From the NCBI GenBank assembly GCA_964504135.1, contig CAZDCW010000011.1, positions 1 to 34,715 on the forward strand: a DNA stretch of 34,715 nucleotides, in the 5' to 3' direction. This document shows, piece by piece, positions 16,701 to 23,313 of the stretch. The notes beneath the pieces are model-generated. The model did not search any database. It had not been told where the DNA came from and worked only from the letters and a program-made list of their open reading frames with translations. A program made the position numbers and the translations under genes. Each line of letters starts with the position of its first letter. The first letter of the stretch is position 1. Origin of the DNA: JACPTG01 sp964504135. Its GTDB lineage: Archaea; Nanobdellota; Nanobdellia; Woesearchaeales; UBA10216.

Positions 16701-16907
16701 CTGAGGGATTTTGCGGTTTCCAAAGGCCAGCGTGTTTCAGCCGGCCAGCTTATCGGCCATGTGGGGACTACAATAGGGTGCTCATCAGCCGGCGGAATTC
16801 CGGGCCAGACCGAACCCCACCTCCACTTTGGCATCTACCTTCCAGGCTCAGGAGGCTGGGTTCCGAAGAATCCTTACTGCAGCCTGAAGGCTGTCCAGAC
16901 AGGTTAG
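13785..16907 (+). CDS. Large exported protein with tandem LytM/M23 peptidase-like domains
   Basis: A 1040-residue protein. MKKRAQ and a helix at residues 7-28 form a signal anchor, followed by a Pro-rich stretch and a helical FVNSCLMQSLLEAEKSGL segment (50-67) seen in DPANN surface proteins. A beta domain at about 220-285 ends in HFSVFAIL. Many Cys residues and a Gly-rich linker (about 666-676) follow. The C-terminal domain is M23: His923 and Asp927 in HEGTD, His972 in YAHLRDF, His1012 and His1014 in HLHFG, which is the complete zinc and catalytic set. A second, preceding copy (about 690-850) has Asp738, His796 and His829/His831 (HAHLSV) but Ala734 where the first zinc-binding His is expected. 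Family knowledge: M23 enzymes cut peptide bridges of bacterial peptidoglycan. The protein should act outside the cell, possibly on bacterial neighbours; that role is inference. It sits alone between sugar genes. Confidence 0.85.
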   Translation: MKKRAQLALFLFAGLVLLFAMAGLAMVARNNAPPPPSAELEQQADAVRKFVNSCLMQSLLEAEKSGLKETDAANRQKAAFIESELRKCSDFSSFPAKVKAGSPSVGVTVSEGVLAAFASMPVTVSDGSAQVQAGYFEAFVKRSTAVPLDFGLSGTLSEKVVVTDDRKAQLRIPAETTVMKDGMELREILLKTVDKNFAGLENRIVVGNLAFEGHPSGASFYPEIDLTIFYDDQDIPAGLPEDSLVVASYGEASGVWEILPVVIDAANNRITAKVSHFSVFAILAGCGSSEQIINLGWLYKEPCYEIFNGETSGSSPFNCPRWLVRRQGSGETLVSPDKPEAAHSGKDGPVYAPKDNQVLKSGQQGSLPQFGVPDSPCLKEKWSSEFESYGYPSVESVGGTGEFEFSFQGSGNSCSKGFRLDLVCDDSCSVEVNGQPVNGISDQDPIRWLWTFNVPASALKQSNKVKVRVKNEYQACSSARGQLVVFGSGVSEKCPESRSKDDFLVYSCQCGTKNVNVAYSMAEAQKADFQAILSKKPVSLTDSEKARLKAAVVKEEAQYCFEGAQPFSEEEIALVNQQRAAHKSAFASLVPDSGLADCCQNARVYPDISAEPGRDGCEIVVCEKSGAYAWAYTGNKLDSSKRRTGTCDKGMGGNVNSLWDACGLKGGLGGGGGSSGIPALCSGKPGSAGYMSCPLLAKPTIATGAYGSGFKSEHCNQATGYPYYCNPAENPIWAYAIDVEGPDRSHRYDVFLPYVNGETVSWKFLKEGDSKNGEWGWFKEFSASTSQGVYVLRITHTELGNPAFSPGQSLPSGSKVGKLYNLYGSGAGHAHLSVSKDGVPVREPVSQLGLCASPCNPVASGSPSAMISPGDGTSSAGAVDTSLAQNCAEARLQAFPVADQSSFSNDYGAARPDNAKQGSNPVHEGTDILTKSEGNDVVAANAGEVIRVECRALGGNTISISGNDGFIYYYAHLRDFAVSKGQRVSAGQLIGHVGTTIGCSSAGGIPGQTEPHLHFGIYLPGSGGWVPKNPYCSLKAVQTG

Positions 16908-16915
16908 CCGCAAAC

Positions 16916-16923
16916 TTTTTATA
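16916..16923 (+). promoter_or_regulatory. TATA box of the second aminotransferase gene
   Basis: TTTTTATA begins 9 nt after the stop of the M23 gene and is centred 26 nt upstream of the ATG at 16946. The aminotransferase thus seems to have its own promoter. Confidence 0.65.
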
Positions 16924-16945
16924 CAATCCATCGGTGCTCCGGGCC

Positions 16946-18037
16946 ATGGGAATGATTCCTGTTTACGAGCCAGTGCTCGGCGGCAATGAGAAAAAGTACG
17001 TCCTGGATTGCCTAGAGTCCAATTGGATTTCAAGCCTTGGAAAATACGTCACTGAGTTTGAGGAGAAGTTCAGCGGCTTCTGCGGCAGGAAGTTCGGCGT
17101 TTCAGTCGCGAACGGCACTGTAGCCCTCCAGCTTGCGCTTATCGCGCTTGGCGTGAAGGAGGGGGACGAGGTAATTGTACCAGACCTTACGTTTGTCGCC
17201 ACGGCAAACGCTGTTTCCTACACAGGGGCGAAGCCAGTGTTCGTTGACTCCGAGCCTGACACGTGGAACATAGACCCTGGGAAGATTGAGGAAAAAATCA
17301 CCAAGAAAACCAAGGCAATAGTGCCTGTCCACCTTTTCGGGCACCCATGCGACATGGACCCCATAATGGACATCGCGAAAGACCACAGCCTCTTTGTCAT
17401 TGAGGACGCTGCCGAGGCCCACGGCGCTGAGTACAAGGGAAAGAAAGTGGGCGGCTTTGGCCATGTCAGCTGCTTCTCATTCTACGGCAACAAGATAATA
17501 ACAACCGGGGAAGGCGGCATGTGCATTACAAATGACGAGGCCCTCGCCAAGGAAATGCAGTTCCTCAAGGACCACGGCATGAGCAGCGAGAAGAGGTACT
17601 GGCATTCGAAGATGGGCTTCAATCTCAGGATGACCAACATCCAGGCCGCGATTGGGGTGGCGCAGCTTGAGCAGATTGAAAAGTTTATCGAAATCAAGAG
17701 GAAGAACGCAAAGCTGTACAATGAGCTGCTAAAGGAGGTTCCTGGAATTTCTTTACCTCCTGAGATGCCATGGGCAAAGAGCGTCTACTGGATGTATTCC
17801 ATCCTTGTAAATGATGGCTATGGAAGCACAAGGGATGAGCTGATGGCGAAGCTCAAGGAAAAAAAGGTTGATTCAAGGCCCTTCTTCTTCCCCATGCACC
17901 AGCTTCCAATCTACAAGTCAGACAAGCCCTATCCTGTTGCTGACGGGCTCTCTGCAAAGGGCCTTAACCTGCCAAGCTCTGCAAAGCTCGGCAAGGAGGA
18001 TGTTGAAAGGGTATGCAGGGTTATTGCCAATAGCTGA
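16946..18037 (+). CDS. DegT family nucleotide-sugar aminotransferase, perosamine/viosamine synthase-like
   Basis: A 363-residue PLP enzyme. MIPVYEPVLGGNEKKYV at the N-terminus, EVIVPDLTFVATANAV, FVIEDAAEAHGAEYKGKKVG, and SFYGNKIITTGEGGM with probable Schiff-base Lys183 match the GDP-perosamine synthase branch of the DegT family, which converts a 4-keto-6-deoxysugar to the 4-amino sugar. FNLRMTNIQAAIG and the C-terminal DSRPFFFPMHQLP are also typical. A long in-frame extension starting at 16778 overlaps the M23 gene and includes the promoter, so it is rejected. It is a paralogue of the enzyme at 99-1235, with a clearer match to 4-aminotransferases. Substrate identity remains open. Confidence 0.9.
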   Translation: MGMIPVYEPVLGGNEKKYVLDCLESNWISSLGKYVTEFEEKFSGFCGRKFGVSVANGTVALQLALIALGVKEGDEVIVPDLTFVATANAVSYTGAKPVFVDSEPDTWNIDPGKIEEKITKKTKAIVPVHLFGHPCDMDPIMDIAKDHSLFVIEDAAEAHGAEYKGKKVGGFGHVSCFSFYGNKIITTGEGGMCITNDEALAKEMQFLKDHGMSSEKRYWHSKMGFNLRMTNIQAAIGVAQLEQIEKFIEIKRKNAKLYNELLKEVPGISLPPEMPWAKSVYWMYSILVNDGYGSTRDELMAKLKEKKVDSRPFFFPMHQLPIYKSDKPYPVADGLSAKGLNLPSSAKLGKEDVERVCRVIANS

Positions 18038-18072
18038 TTATTTCTGTCCCACACCCTCCGATTCCGGAAAGC

Positions 18073-18080
18073 TTAAATAT
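18073..18080 (+). promoter_or_regulatory. TATA-like box ahead of a small reading frame
   Basis: TTAAATAT is centred 26 nt upstream of the ATG at 18103, matching the leaderless spacing of the window. It is too far from the tRNA, which has its own box. Confidence 0.4.
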
Positions 18081-18102
18081 TTGTTGAGCCACCATGAATT
18101 TT

Positions 18103-18186
18103 ATGGAAAGCGCAGCATTAGGAGTGGTTTCTTCTGTTTTTGTTAGCTATGCTTCCAGCTATTATCAAGCTTCCAGCTATTGTTAA
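18103..18186 (+). CDS. Candidate 27-residue small protein
   Basis: A short reading frame coding for 27 residues: MESAALGVVSSVFVSY, then ASSYYQASSYC. The first half is hydrophobic (a possible short membrane segment at residues 4-16), and the end repeats ASSY twice, reflecting a direct DNA repeat of GCTTCCAGCTAT. The ATG at 18103 has the right distance from the TATA box; an in-frame ATG at 18094 is too close. The stop codon lies inside the promoter of the tRNA gene. No known family is recognised. It may be a real leaderless small gene or chance; expression data would decide. Confidence 0.3.
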   Translation: MESAALGVVSSVFVSYASSYYQASSYC

Positions 18187-18190
18187 TTAA
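18183..18190 (+). promoter_or_regulatory. TATA box of tRNA-Tyr
   Basis: TTAATTAA is centred 24 nt upstream of the first base of the tRNA, so the transcript may start at or very near the mature 5' end. Confidence 0.5.
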
Positions 18191-18210
18191 GGCGCATTTC
18201 AGCATTGATT

Positions 18211-18281
18211 CTCCCCATAGCTCAATGGCAGAGTATTCGGCTGTAACCCGACCGGTGCCGGTTCAACTCCGGCTGGGGAGA
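18211..18281 (+). tRNA. tRNA-Tyr (anticodon GTA), intron-less
   Basis: A 71-nt cloverleaf without encoded CCA. The acceptor stem CTCCCCA/TGGGGAG is perfect; D arm GCTC-AATGGCA-GAGT; anticodon arm TTCGG-CTGTAAC-CCGAC with one T-C mismatch at its outer end; T arm GCCGG-TTCAACT-CCGGC perfect. The anticodon GTA is at 18243-18245. The C1-G72 pair and A73 are the identity elements of archaeal tRNA-Tyr, which supports archaeal origin. Many archaeal tRNA-Tyr genes carry an intron after position 37; this one does not. Confidence 0.95.
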
Positions 18282-18336
18282 TACCTTTATATCCTTTACA
18301 TATTACATTTCTTACAAATAAATTTTCTCCGAATAG

Positions 18337-18344
18337 TTTATAAA
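18337..18344 (+). promoter_or_regulatory. TATA box of the first GT-C module
   Basis: TTTATAAA is centred 27 nt upstream of the ATG at 18368. The stretch between the tRNA and this box (18282-18336) is pyrimidine- and A/T-rich and may hold the tRNA terminator. Confidence 0.65.
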
Positions 18345-18367
18345 CGCCTTCTGCAAACTGCAAATCC

Positions 18368-19957
18368 ATGGGCTCTGATGGCTTCTTTTCCAGGTATCAG
18401 CCTGTCCTGTTCCCTTTGCTGCTTTTCCTGCTTGCATTTTACCTTTGGACACTGCCAATCCAAAGCAGCCCCCTGCCCTTTGGCGAGGGTGACGCTGCCT
18501 GGCATTTTGGGGTTGGCGATTATATCAGCTCGTCAGACAGGACTATAGACCGCCTGCCTCCTTACATCGGCTACTGGTATTACCTTTTCAACCCTGTAAT
18601 CGGGCCCCATGCACTTGAGTATCCGCCGTCAAACCACATTAACTATGCAATCATGCAGTTTATCGGCAGTAGTCGTTTCTCTCCTGTTTACATTTTCAAG
18701 GCAGTGACTTCATTCCTCGGCATTTTTGCGGTTTACTTCCTGATTAGCAGGCTTTATGGGAATCTTGCCGGATTCGCCGCTGGCCTGGGGCTGGCATTCT
18801 CCTCGAGGGAAATCATGACTTACCTGTGGGGCCAGCAGCCCACTCTTATAAGCGTGGTAATAGTGCCTGCTGTGCTTTACGCGTATTACAGGTATTCAAC
18901 TTCGCTTTTCTCTGATAAGCCGCAGAACATCTATCTTTACATGACTGCCCTGCTTGTCGCTTCCCAGTACATGCTTCATATCCAGGGCGTCCTGGTATCT
19001 GCCGTGACTATCGCTGTTTTTTCCGCTGCCATGCTCGTCAGGCACAGGAGCCTTCCATTGAAAAACATTTCATGGGTTCATTTGGGCATTTGCGCTGCTG
19101 TCCTGCTGGCCATTGTGCTTCCGTTCAGGGATATTTACCTCGGGCCGGAGAGTGACATCGGCGAGAGGGGCTCATTTTCAAGGCTGTTCAGCTGGACTAT
19201 TGACCCCCGCCTGCAGGAGGGCGCTTATCCTGAGCCTTATTTTTCCTTCCCTTTCAGCTATACACTATGGCTGCTTCCATTTATCCTTGGAGGAGTGGCT
19301 TTTCTTGTGTTCAGGAGGAAAGAACAGGATATCCTCATGCTCAGCTGGCTTGCTGGCATTTACATAATCCTCCACCTTGACGTTTTCATTGGCGCTTCGA
19401 TAGTAAGGGTTGCCAGGATGCTGACTGCCGAGCCTGCGCTCTTCTTCTCCCTTGCAGCCATCGGAGCGGCTTACCTGCCTTCAATGCTCAAAACCGGAGT
19501 GGATAAGCAGATTATCCGTGTTGGGGCTGTTTCAGTCCTTTGCATCCTGCTGGTGGCCACCATCGGTGTTCAGTCTTACGCCCTGCTGAAGGACAGCTAT
19601 TCTGGAAATGCAAGGGTCAACCAGGCTGAGGTGGATGCTGCAGACTGGATAAGGGCCAATGTTCCTGAAGATGGCGGAGTGCTTAACATTGGCACTTCAA
19701 CATACCAGAAGATGCGCTTCATCCATATAATTTCCCAACGGTACATGCACAGCAAGGAAAGCGCATTTTCCTTCTCAGGCATAACCATCCCGGTTACCCA
19801 TGTTATGCTGGATTACAGCGAGTATGCGCCCTTCAGGAGCGACCCTCGTGCAGCGGCCATTATTTCGCAGATTGATGCTGCTGAGTCGCAGTTGAACGGG
19901 ACTAAAGTGTATGATAGGGGCGATGTCAGAATCTATGAGGTGCGGAATGAGGGCTGA
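18368..19957 (+). CDS. Polytopic GT-C-like membrane glycosyltransferase (module A)
   Basis: A 529-residue membrane protein with about ten hydrophobic helices. After the first helix, EGDAAWHFGVGDYI places an Asp in the first outside loop, as in GT-C glycosyltransferases. The C-terminal part (from about residue 415) is a soluble domain beginning with DAADWIRANVPEDGGV, a segment seen at the same place in many GT-C proteins. No WWDYG motif of AglB/STT3 is visible, so an oligosaccharyltransferase role is not supported. The ATG at 18368 fits the promoter. Its last 11 nt overlap the next gene, suggesting coupled expression with the small membrane partner. Sugar and acceptor unknown. Confidence 0.72.
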   Translation: MGSDGFFSRYQPVLFPLLLFLLAFYLWTLPIQSSPLPFGEGDAAWHFGVGDYISSSDRTIDRLPPYIGYWYYLFNPVIGPHALEYPPSNHINYAIMQFIGSSRFSPVYIFKAVTSFLGIFAVYFLISRLYGNLAGFAAGLGLAFSSREIMTYLWGQQPTLISVVIVPAVLYAYYRYSTSLFSDKPQNIYLYMTALLVASQYMLHIQGVLVSAVTIAVFSAAMLVRHRSLPLKNISWVHLGICAAVLLAIVLPFRDIYLGPESDIGERGSFSRLFSWTIDPRLQEGAYPEPYFSFPFSYTLWLLPFILGGVAFLVFRRKEQDILMLSWLAGIYIILHLDVFIGASIVRVARMLTAEPALFFSLAAIGAAYLPSMLKTGVDKQIIRVGAVSVLCILLVATIGVQSYALLKDSYSGNARVNQAEVDAADWIRANVPEDGGVLNIGTSTYQKMRFIHIISQRYMHSKESAFSFSGITIPVTHVMLDYSEYAPFRSDPRAAAIISQIDAAESQLNGTKVYDRGDVRIYEVRNEG

Positions 19958-20255
19958 ATATGTTGCCATGGCCGGCTCGGCTGCTGCTGTCTTTGCTGGC
20001 CTAATTTTCGGGTTGTCCGGCGTACTGACAGTGCTGGCGATGACTCTCCTTTTCCTGCCTGCACTGCTCATCCTCCAGAATTTTGCCCTTGACTCAGCTG
20101 AGCGCCTGTTCTTTGCGGTTTTCATCAGCCTTGGCCTTTTCCCATTGGCTGTCTGGCTTGTGAACAAGCTTGTGCCTTCATTCAGGGTTTCGGTTTTCGT
20201 TGCAGCTGCCTTGGGCCTGACAGGGCTGGCATGGCTTTTGTGGAGGCGGAAATGA
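19947..20255 (+). CDS. Small hydrophobic protein, DUF1616-like membrane segment, partner of GT-C module A
   Basis: A 102-residue protein with three to four hydrophobic helices and a short basic end (LLWRRK). The order 'helix, LPALLILQNFALDSAERLFF, helix with Gly/Leu-rich face' resembles the membrane part of DUF1616-type proteins, where a PG-x-LLL turn is followed by an acidic/aromatic ERL segment. The chosen ATG at 19947 has a GAGGTG Shine-Dalgarno just upstream, and overlaps the GT-C gene by 11 nt; an in-frame ATG at 19911 is also possible. Its stop overlaps the next start (ATGA). A protein of the same type follows the other GT-C gene (21101-21526). A role as accessory subunit is inferred. 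Confidence 0.6.
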   Translation: MRAEYVAMAGSAAAVFAGLIFGLSGVLTVLAMTLLFLPALLILQNFALDSAERLFFAVFISLGLFPLAVWLVNKLVPSFRVSVFVAAALGLTGLAWLLWRRK

Positions 20256-21223
20256 GGCGGTTTGTCACATACCTGATTGGCATTGCTGTTTTCATTTACC
20301 TTATTGCGCGAATTGATGTTGGCGCCACTTTCAGGATTATCCTGGCAGCGAACCCTCTTCTGGTATTGGCGGCAGCAATTCTTATCGGGCCCATGATACT
20401 GCTTGAGGCGCTCAGGTGGCACTTTATCCTGAGAGAGCTTGGAATCAGGCAGCCGTTTGGCTCCTCATTTTCCATGTTTGCATCCTCCCTCTACATTGGC
20501 TTTGTGACCCCTGCGAGGGTTGGCGAGTTTGTGCGCGTTTTCCTTCTGAAGGGCAGCAGCCTGGGCAGGGCTTTCTTCAGCGTGTTTGCTGACAGGATAA
20601 GCGATGTGGCCTTCCTTGTAGGGGTCGGCTACCTTGGCATGTTTTACTTTACTGCGGATTTGCGCTCGCAGATTATTGGCGTCTCGGTTGCGATGGCTGC
20701 TTCTGTCCTGCTGCTGGCTGTGGCGGTTGTCAGGAAGTCCTGGGTAAAGGCCATCTTGAGGCTCGTATTCAGCCACATTGTCCCAGCAAGGCTTAAGTCC
20801 GATGTGCGCTCTGCATTTTACGATTTTCACTCTTCTTTTCTTTCTTTCATCAATATCCGCTCAATTGCTGTTGTTGCCGGGGTTACCGCTGCGTCCTGGA
20901 TTGTTTACTATACACAGGTTTACCTGCTTGCGAAGGCTCTTGCCATAGACATCTCGTTTTTTCACCTGGCGACCATAATGAGCGTTGCAGGCCTGCTTTC
21001 CGTGCTGCCCATAAGCATTTCAGGGATAGGGACGCGGGATGCGGCCCTTGTATTCTTTTTTGGATTATTGGGAATAAGGAGTGAGTTTGCGATTGCACTC
21101 TCAGCCCTGGTTCTCATGCTCATGGTGCTGGTTGCGGCTTTTTGCTTCCCCTTCTGGCTCAGGCATCCGGTCAGGGTTTTTGAGAATGAAAATGCAGGCG
21201 ACCCCAGTGATAAGCAGCGGTAG
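20252..21223 (+). CDS. LPG-synthase-TM / UPF0104 family membrane protein
   Basis: A 323-residue protein with about seven or eight helices. ALRWHFILRELG, FVTPARVGEFVRVFLLK, FADRISDVAFLVGVG and LPISISGIGTRDAALVFFFG are the conserved segments of the lysylphosphatidylglycerol-synthase transmembrane (UPF0104) family. Archaeal members such as AglD have been linked to late steps of glycosylation, and others are proposed flippases. The ATG at 20252 overlaps the preceding stop (ATGA) and is preceded by GGAGG at 20242-20246, so it is preferred over the in-frame ATG at 20231. The last 123 bp overlap the convergent small membrane gene. It is likely part of the GT-C module A operon. Confidence 0.82.
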   Translation: MRRFVTYLIGIAVFIYLIARIDVGATFRIILAANPLLVLAAAILIGPMILLEALRWHFILRELGIRQPFGSSFSMFASSLYIGFVTPARVGEFVRVFLLKGSSLGRAFFSVFADRISDVAFLVGVGYLGMFYFTADLRSQIIGVSVAMAASVLLLAVAVVRKSWVKAILRLVFSHIVPARLKSDVRSAFYDFHSSFLSFINIRSIAVVAGVTAASWIVYYTQVYLLAKALAIDISFFHLATIMSVAGLLSVLPISISGIGTRDAALVFFFGLLGIRSEFAIALSALVLMLMVLVAAFCFPFWLRHPVRVFENENAGDPSDKQR

Positions 21224-21526
21224 AAGTATGGCGTGATATTTCATGTGCAGCCCAAGCGCTGACAGGTTATAGCCAATAACCCCCACGGCCGCAAGGCCGA
21301 GCACTGAGCCGATTATAAGCCTCTCAATGAAGGCCAGCCTGCCTCTCCAGTAATAAACCAAAGCGAAGCCGGGCAACACATACAGCCAGTAAAAGCCTGC
21401 TGCTGCCCGTGTTACTGTTAGAAGGCTTTCGCCTATGAATACAATCTTAAGGATTGCTGCGAAAACAGCAAATGACATCCCGAATTTTAATGCCTCGCCC
21501 TTCAGTTCCTTAATCAAGGCATTCAT
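21101..21526 (-). CDS. Small hydrophobic protein, DUF1616-like, partner of GT-C module B
   Basis: A 141-residue protein with four hydrophobic helices (about residues 16-34, 38-58, 66-88, 96-112) and a hydrophilic C-terminal tail rich in Glu, Asn and His. The segment YVLPGFALVYYWRGRLAFIERL matches, in position and pattern, LFLPALLILQNFALDSAERL of the small protein at 19947, and both fit the DUF1616 membrane region. Its start overlaps the stop of the upstream GT-C gene by 17 nt; an in-frame ATG at 21541 is possible too. GAGG lies 8 nt before the chosen ATG. The tail is coded opposite to the last helix of the UPF0104 gene. Function unknown. Confidence 0.6.
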   Translation of the reverse strand: MNALIKELKGEALKFGMSFAVFAAILKIVFIGESLLTVTRAAAGFYWLYVLPGFALVYYWRGRLAFIERLIIGSVLGLAAVGVIGYNLSALGLHMKYHAILLPLLITGVACIFILKNPDRMPEPEGEAKSRNQHHEHENQG

Positions 21527-23219
21527 CACCCGGCCTCGCATTCTTCAGTATCTTAATCCTTGGGTTGGAGTAAACTTCTGTTATCCACTGCTTCCTGAGC
21601 AGCTTCTGGATAAGGGCTGAATTGTAAACGCTCACGAAGTCATCGCCTCCGCGGCTCAGCATGTAATAATGCATGCTGCACGGCCTTGTATCCCGCGGCG
21701 GCGCCTTTGGCTCTGCAAAGTCATCGTGGCACTCCTTATCATCAGAAGGAAGGTAAGCGTGGTAGTACCCGTATTTCAGCAGGCCTTTGCTGCAAAGAAG
21801 GTGCGAGTACGCCGAGGCAAGCCCGAATTCATAGGTGTCCAGTATCTTAATATCCTCCAGCTTGGCTATCTGCCTTGCCTCCTGTGCCTCTGCTGCCTTC
21901 CTGTAGGCGTTTGTGTGTATTATGTATGAGACCCTTCGCGTGTTGTAGAGGGTTGCTGACTGCTGGAATGGCCCTGCGTCAAACACGTGCAGTGACGCAT
22001 CTTCAGGCAGGTTTTCAGACGCCCACTTCATCGCATTCCAGTAATGCTCGTCCACCATGCTGCCCTTCAGTTTTCCATAACTTTGGGAGGCAAAGAGGAC
22101 AAGCAGAATCACTGCAACCGCAGCAGAATGTGCAACACCCCATTTTTTCCAGACTGCCTTTGCCCCGTAATAAAGCGCGAGGCCGAAGAAGAAGGCCAAA
22201 TAAAAGTGCCAGAGCCACCTGTGGGCGAATGCCCGCTTGGCAAGGCCGAGGAATGTAAGGTAGCTTATTGCAAGAATGAACAGCCCAATCCAGTATGGCC
22301 AAATGGCCTGTTTTTTTGTAAATGCAAGAACAGATGCAAGCGCCAGCCCAGCAATCATCAGCAGTCCAACCACTAGAATCGGATTGGCCGAGATTATGCC
22401 TATGCTTTGAAGGGACACATCTGAGAAGCCCTTGTCAGCCACTCCTGTCCCTGACTGAAGGCCGAGCCCTGCGTCGCTTATGTACGTCTGAAGCCAGGTG
22501 AGCCTGAAAAGGTTCAGCGAGTAAGCCGACAGAGCCAGTGTAACAGCGGCTGCCAGCGCTGCTTCCTTCCATTTCCAGAGCGTTCTGGCCCTTACTGACT
22601 TTACAGCAAGGTAAATTGCCATGAAAAGCCCGCCGAAGAGCAGCTCGGGCTGGTGGGCGATTGCCGTTGCCGACATGAATAATGCAAGCAAAATCCATGC
22701 GTGCCTTTCCCCGAAAAATGCGATTGCCCAGAAGGCAGCGACCATGAACAGCGCGCCTGCTATGAACAGCCACTGGCCGAAGTTTACCGCCTGGCTGAAC
22801 GGCGGTGTGAACACCAATAAAGTTACTGGCAACGACAGGATTGCCACATTTATGCTGTACAGCCTGACTATAAGGTAGATAAGCAGGCCAAGCAGAAGCA
22901 GGAGGATGATGGTGAGCAGGTAAATGGCATCATAAACCTCAAGGCCGGTTGCGTATGATAAGACACCTGAAGCCTCAAACATGAACGGCGGATGAATGTC
23001 ATAAACGTCCTTCCGTCCGCCCTCCATGCCCGGCAGCGCATACCTTATGACCCCCTGCTCCTTGAGCCAGGTGGCCTCTGACTGGTGGAAGAATGCGTCA
23101 GATGCAAAATAGCCGACCGGATACTGATGCGCAAGCCTGCCTTCAAACACGCCAAGGCCGGTTGCGAGGAATGCTGCCACGTACAGCGCGAGGAAGGCGT
23201 ATTCAAAGTTTAGCTTCAT
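21510..23219 (-). CDS. Polytopic GT-C-like membrane glycosyltransferase (module B)
   Basis: A 569-residue membrane protein with ten or more helices. YFASDAFFHQSEATWLKEQG in the first outside loop carries the Asp expected of GT-C enzymes, and AYALPG-type and DIHPPFMFE segments follow in the same loop. A soluble C-terminal domain (from about residue 390) contains WNAMKWASENLPEDASLHV, which parallels DAADWIRANVPEDG of module A, and a Cys-containing end (CSKG, CHDD, RPCSMHYY). The ATG at 23219 fits the TATA box. It is followed by a small hydrophobic partner with a 17-nt overlap, the same arrangement as at 18368-20255. Confidence 0.72.
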   Translation of the reverse strand: MKLNFEYAFLALYVAAFLATGLGVFEGRLAHQYPVGYFASDAFFHQSEATWLKEQGVIRYALPGMEGGRKDVYDIHPPFMFEASGVLSYATGLEVYDAIYLLTIILLLLLGLLIYLIVRLYSINVAILSLPVTLLVFTPPFSQAVNFGQWLFIAGALFMVAAFWAIAFFGERHAWILLALFMSATAIAHQPELLFGGLFMAIYLAVKSVRARTLWKWKEAALAAAVTLALSAYSLNLFRLTWLQTYISDAGLGLQSGTGVADKGFSDVSLQSIGIISANPILVVGLLMIAGLALASVLAFTKKQAIWPYWIGLFILAISYLTFLGLAKRAFAHRWLWHFYLAFFFGLALYYGAKAVWKKWGVAHSAAVAVILLVLFASQSYGKLKGSMVDEHYWNAMKWASENLPEDASLHVFDAGPFQQSATLYNTRRVSYIIHTNAYRKAAEAQEARQIAKLEDIKILDTYEFGLASAYSHLLCSKGLLKYGYYHAYLPSDDKECHDDFAEPKAPPRDTRPCSMHYYMLSRGGDDFVSVYNSALIQKLLRKQWITEVYSNPRIKILKNARPGDECLD

Positions 23220-23244
23220 CCATCACTGCTCGCCCCGGATTCTA

Positions 23245-23250
23245 TTTAAA
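23245..23250 (-). promoter_or_regulatory. TATA box of GT-C module B
   Basis: TTTAAA is centred 28 nt upstream of the minus-strand ATG at 23219. Confidence 0.6.
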
Positions 23251-23282
23251 GTTTTGCAGGTTTTCCAAGCATTTCCGTCAAA

Positions 23283-23290
23283 TTTTTATC
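23283..23290 (+). promoter_or_regulatory. TATA box of the orphan helical protein gene
   Basis: TTTTTATC is centred 27 nt upstream of the ATG at 23314. It favours this start over the in-frame ATGs at 23254 and 23305. Confidence 0.5.
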
Positions 23291-23313
23291 TACTTCTGTT
23301 TGCCATGCCGCTC

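Noticed and set aside
16778..16945. Upstream extension of the second aminotransferase (56 extra codons)
   Set aside because: It runs through the end of the M23 gene and the TATA box; the family motif starts right at the ATG at 16946.
18152..18182. Two copies of GCTTCCAGCTATT as a possible CRISPR-like or operator repeat
   Set aside because: Only two short copies with a 5-nt spacer exist and they fall inside the candidate small gene; no array is present. No CRISPR array was seen anywhere in the window.
18180..18548. Plus-strand reading frame spanning tRNA-Tyr and the start of the GT-C gene
   Set aside because: It covers a well-folded tRNA and a promoter, and its product has no likeness to any family.
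18368..19957. AglB/STT3 oligosaccharyltransferase
   Set aside because: The WWDYG motif is absent and the protein is shorter than AglB; only a general GT-C assignment is supported.
19775..20422. Long minus-strand reading frame (215 codons) opposite the GT-C, small membrane and UPF0104 genes
   Set aside because: The product is rich in Ala, Arg, Pro and Asn with no family likeness, and it runs antisense to three coupled genes with good motifs.
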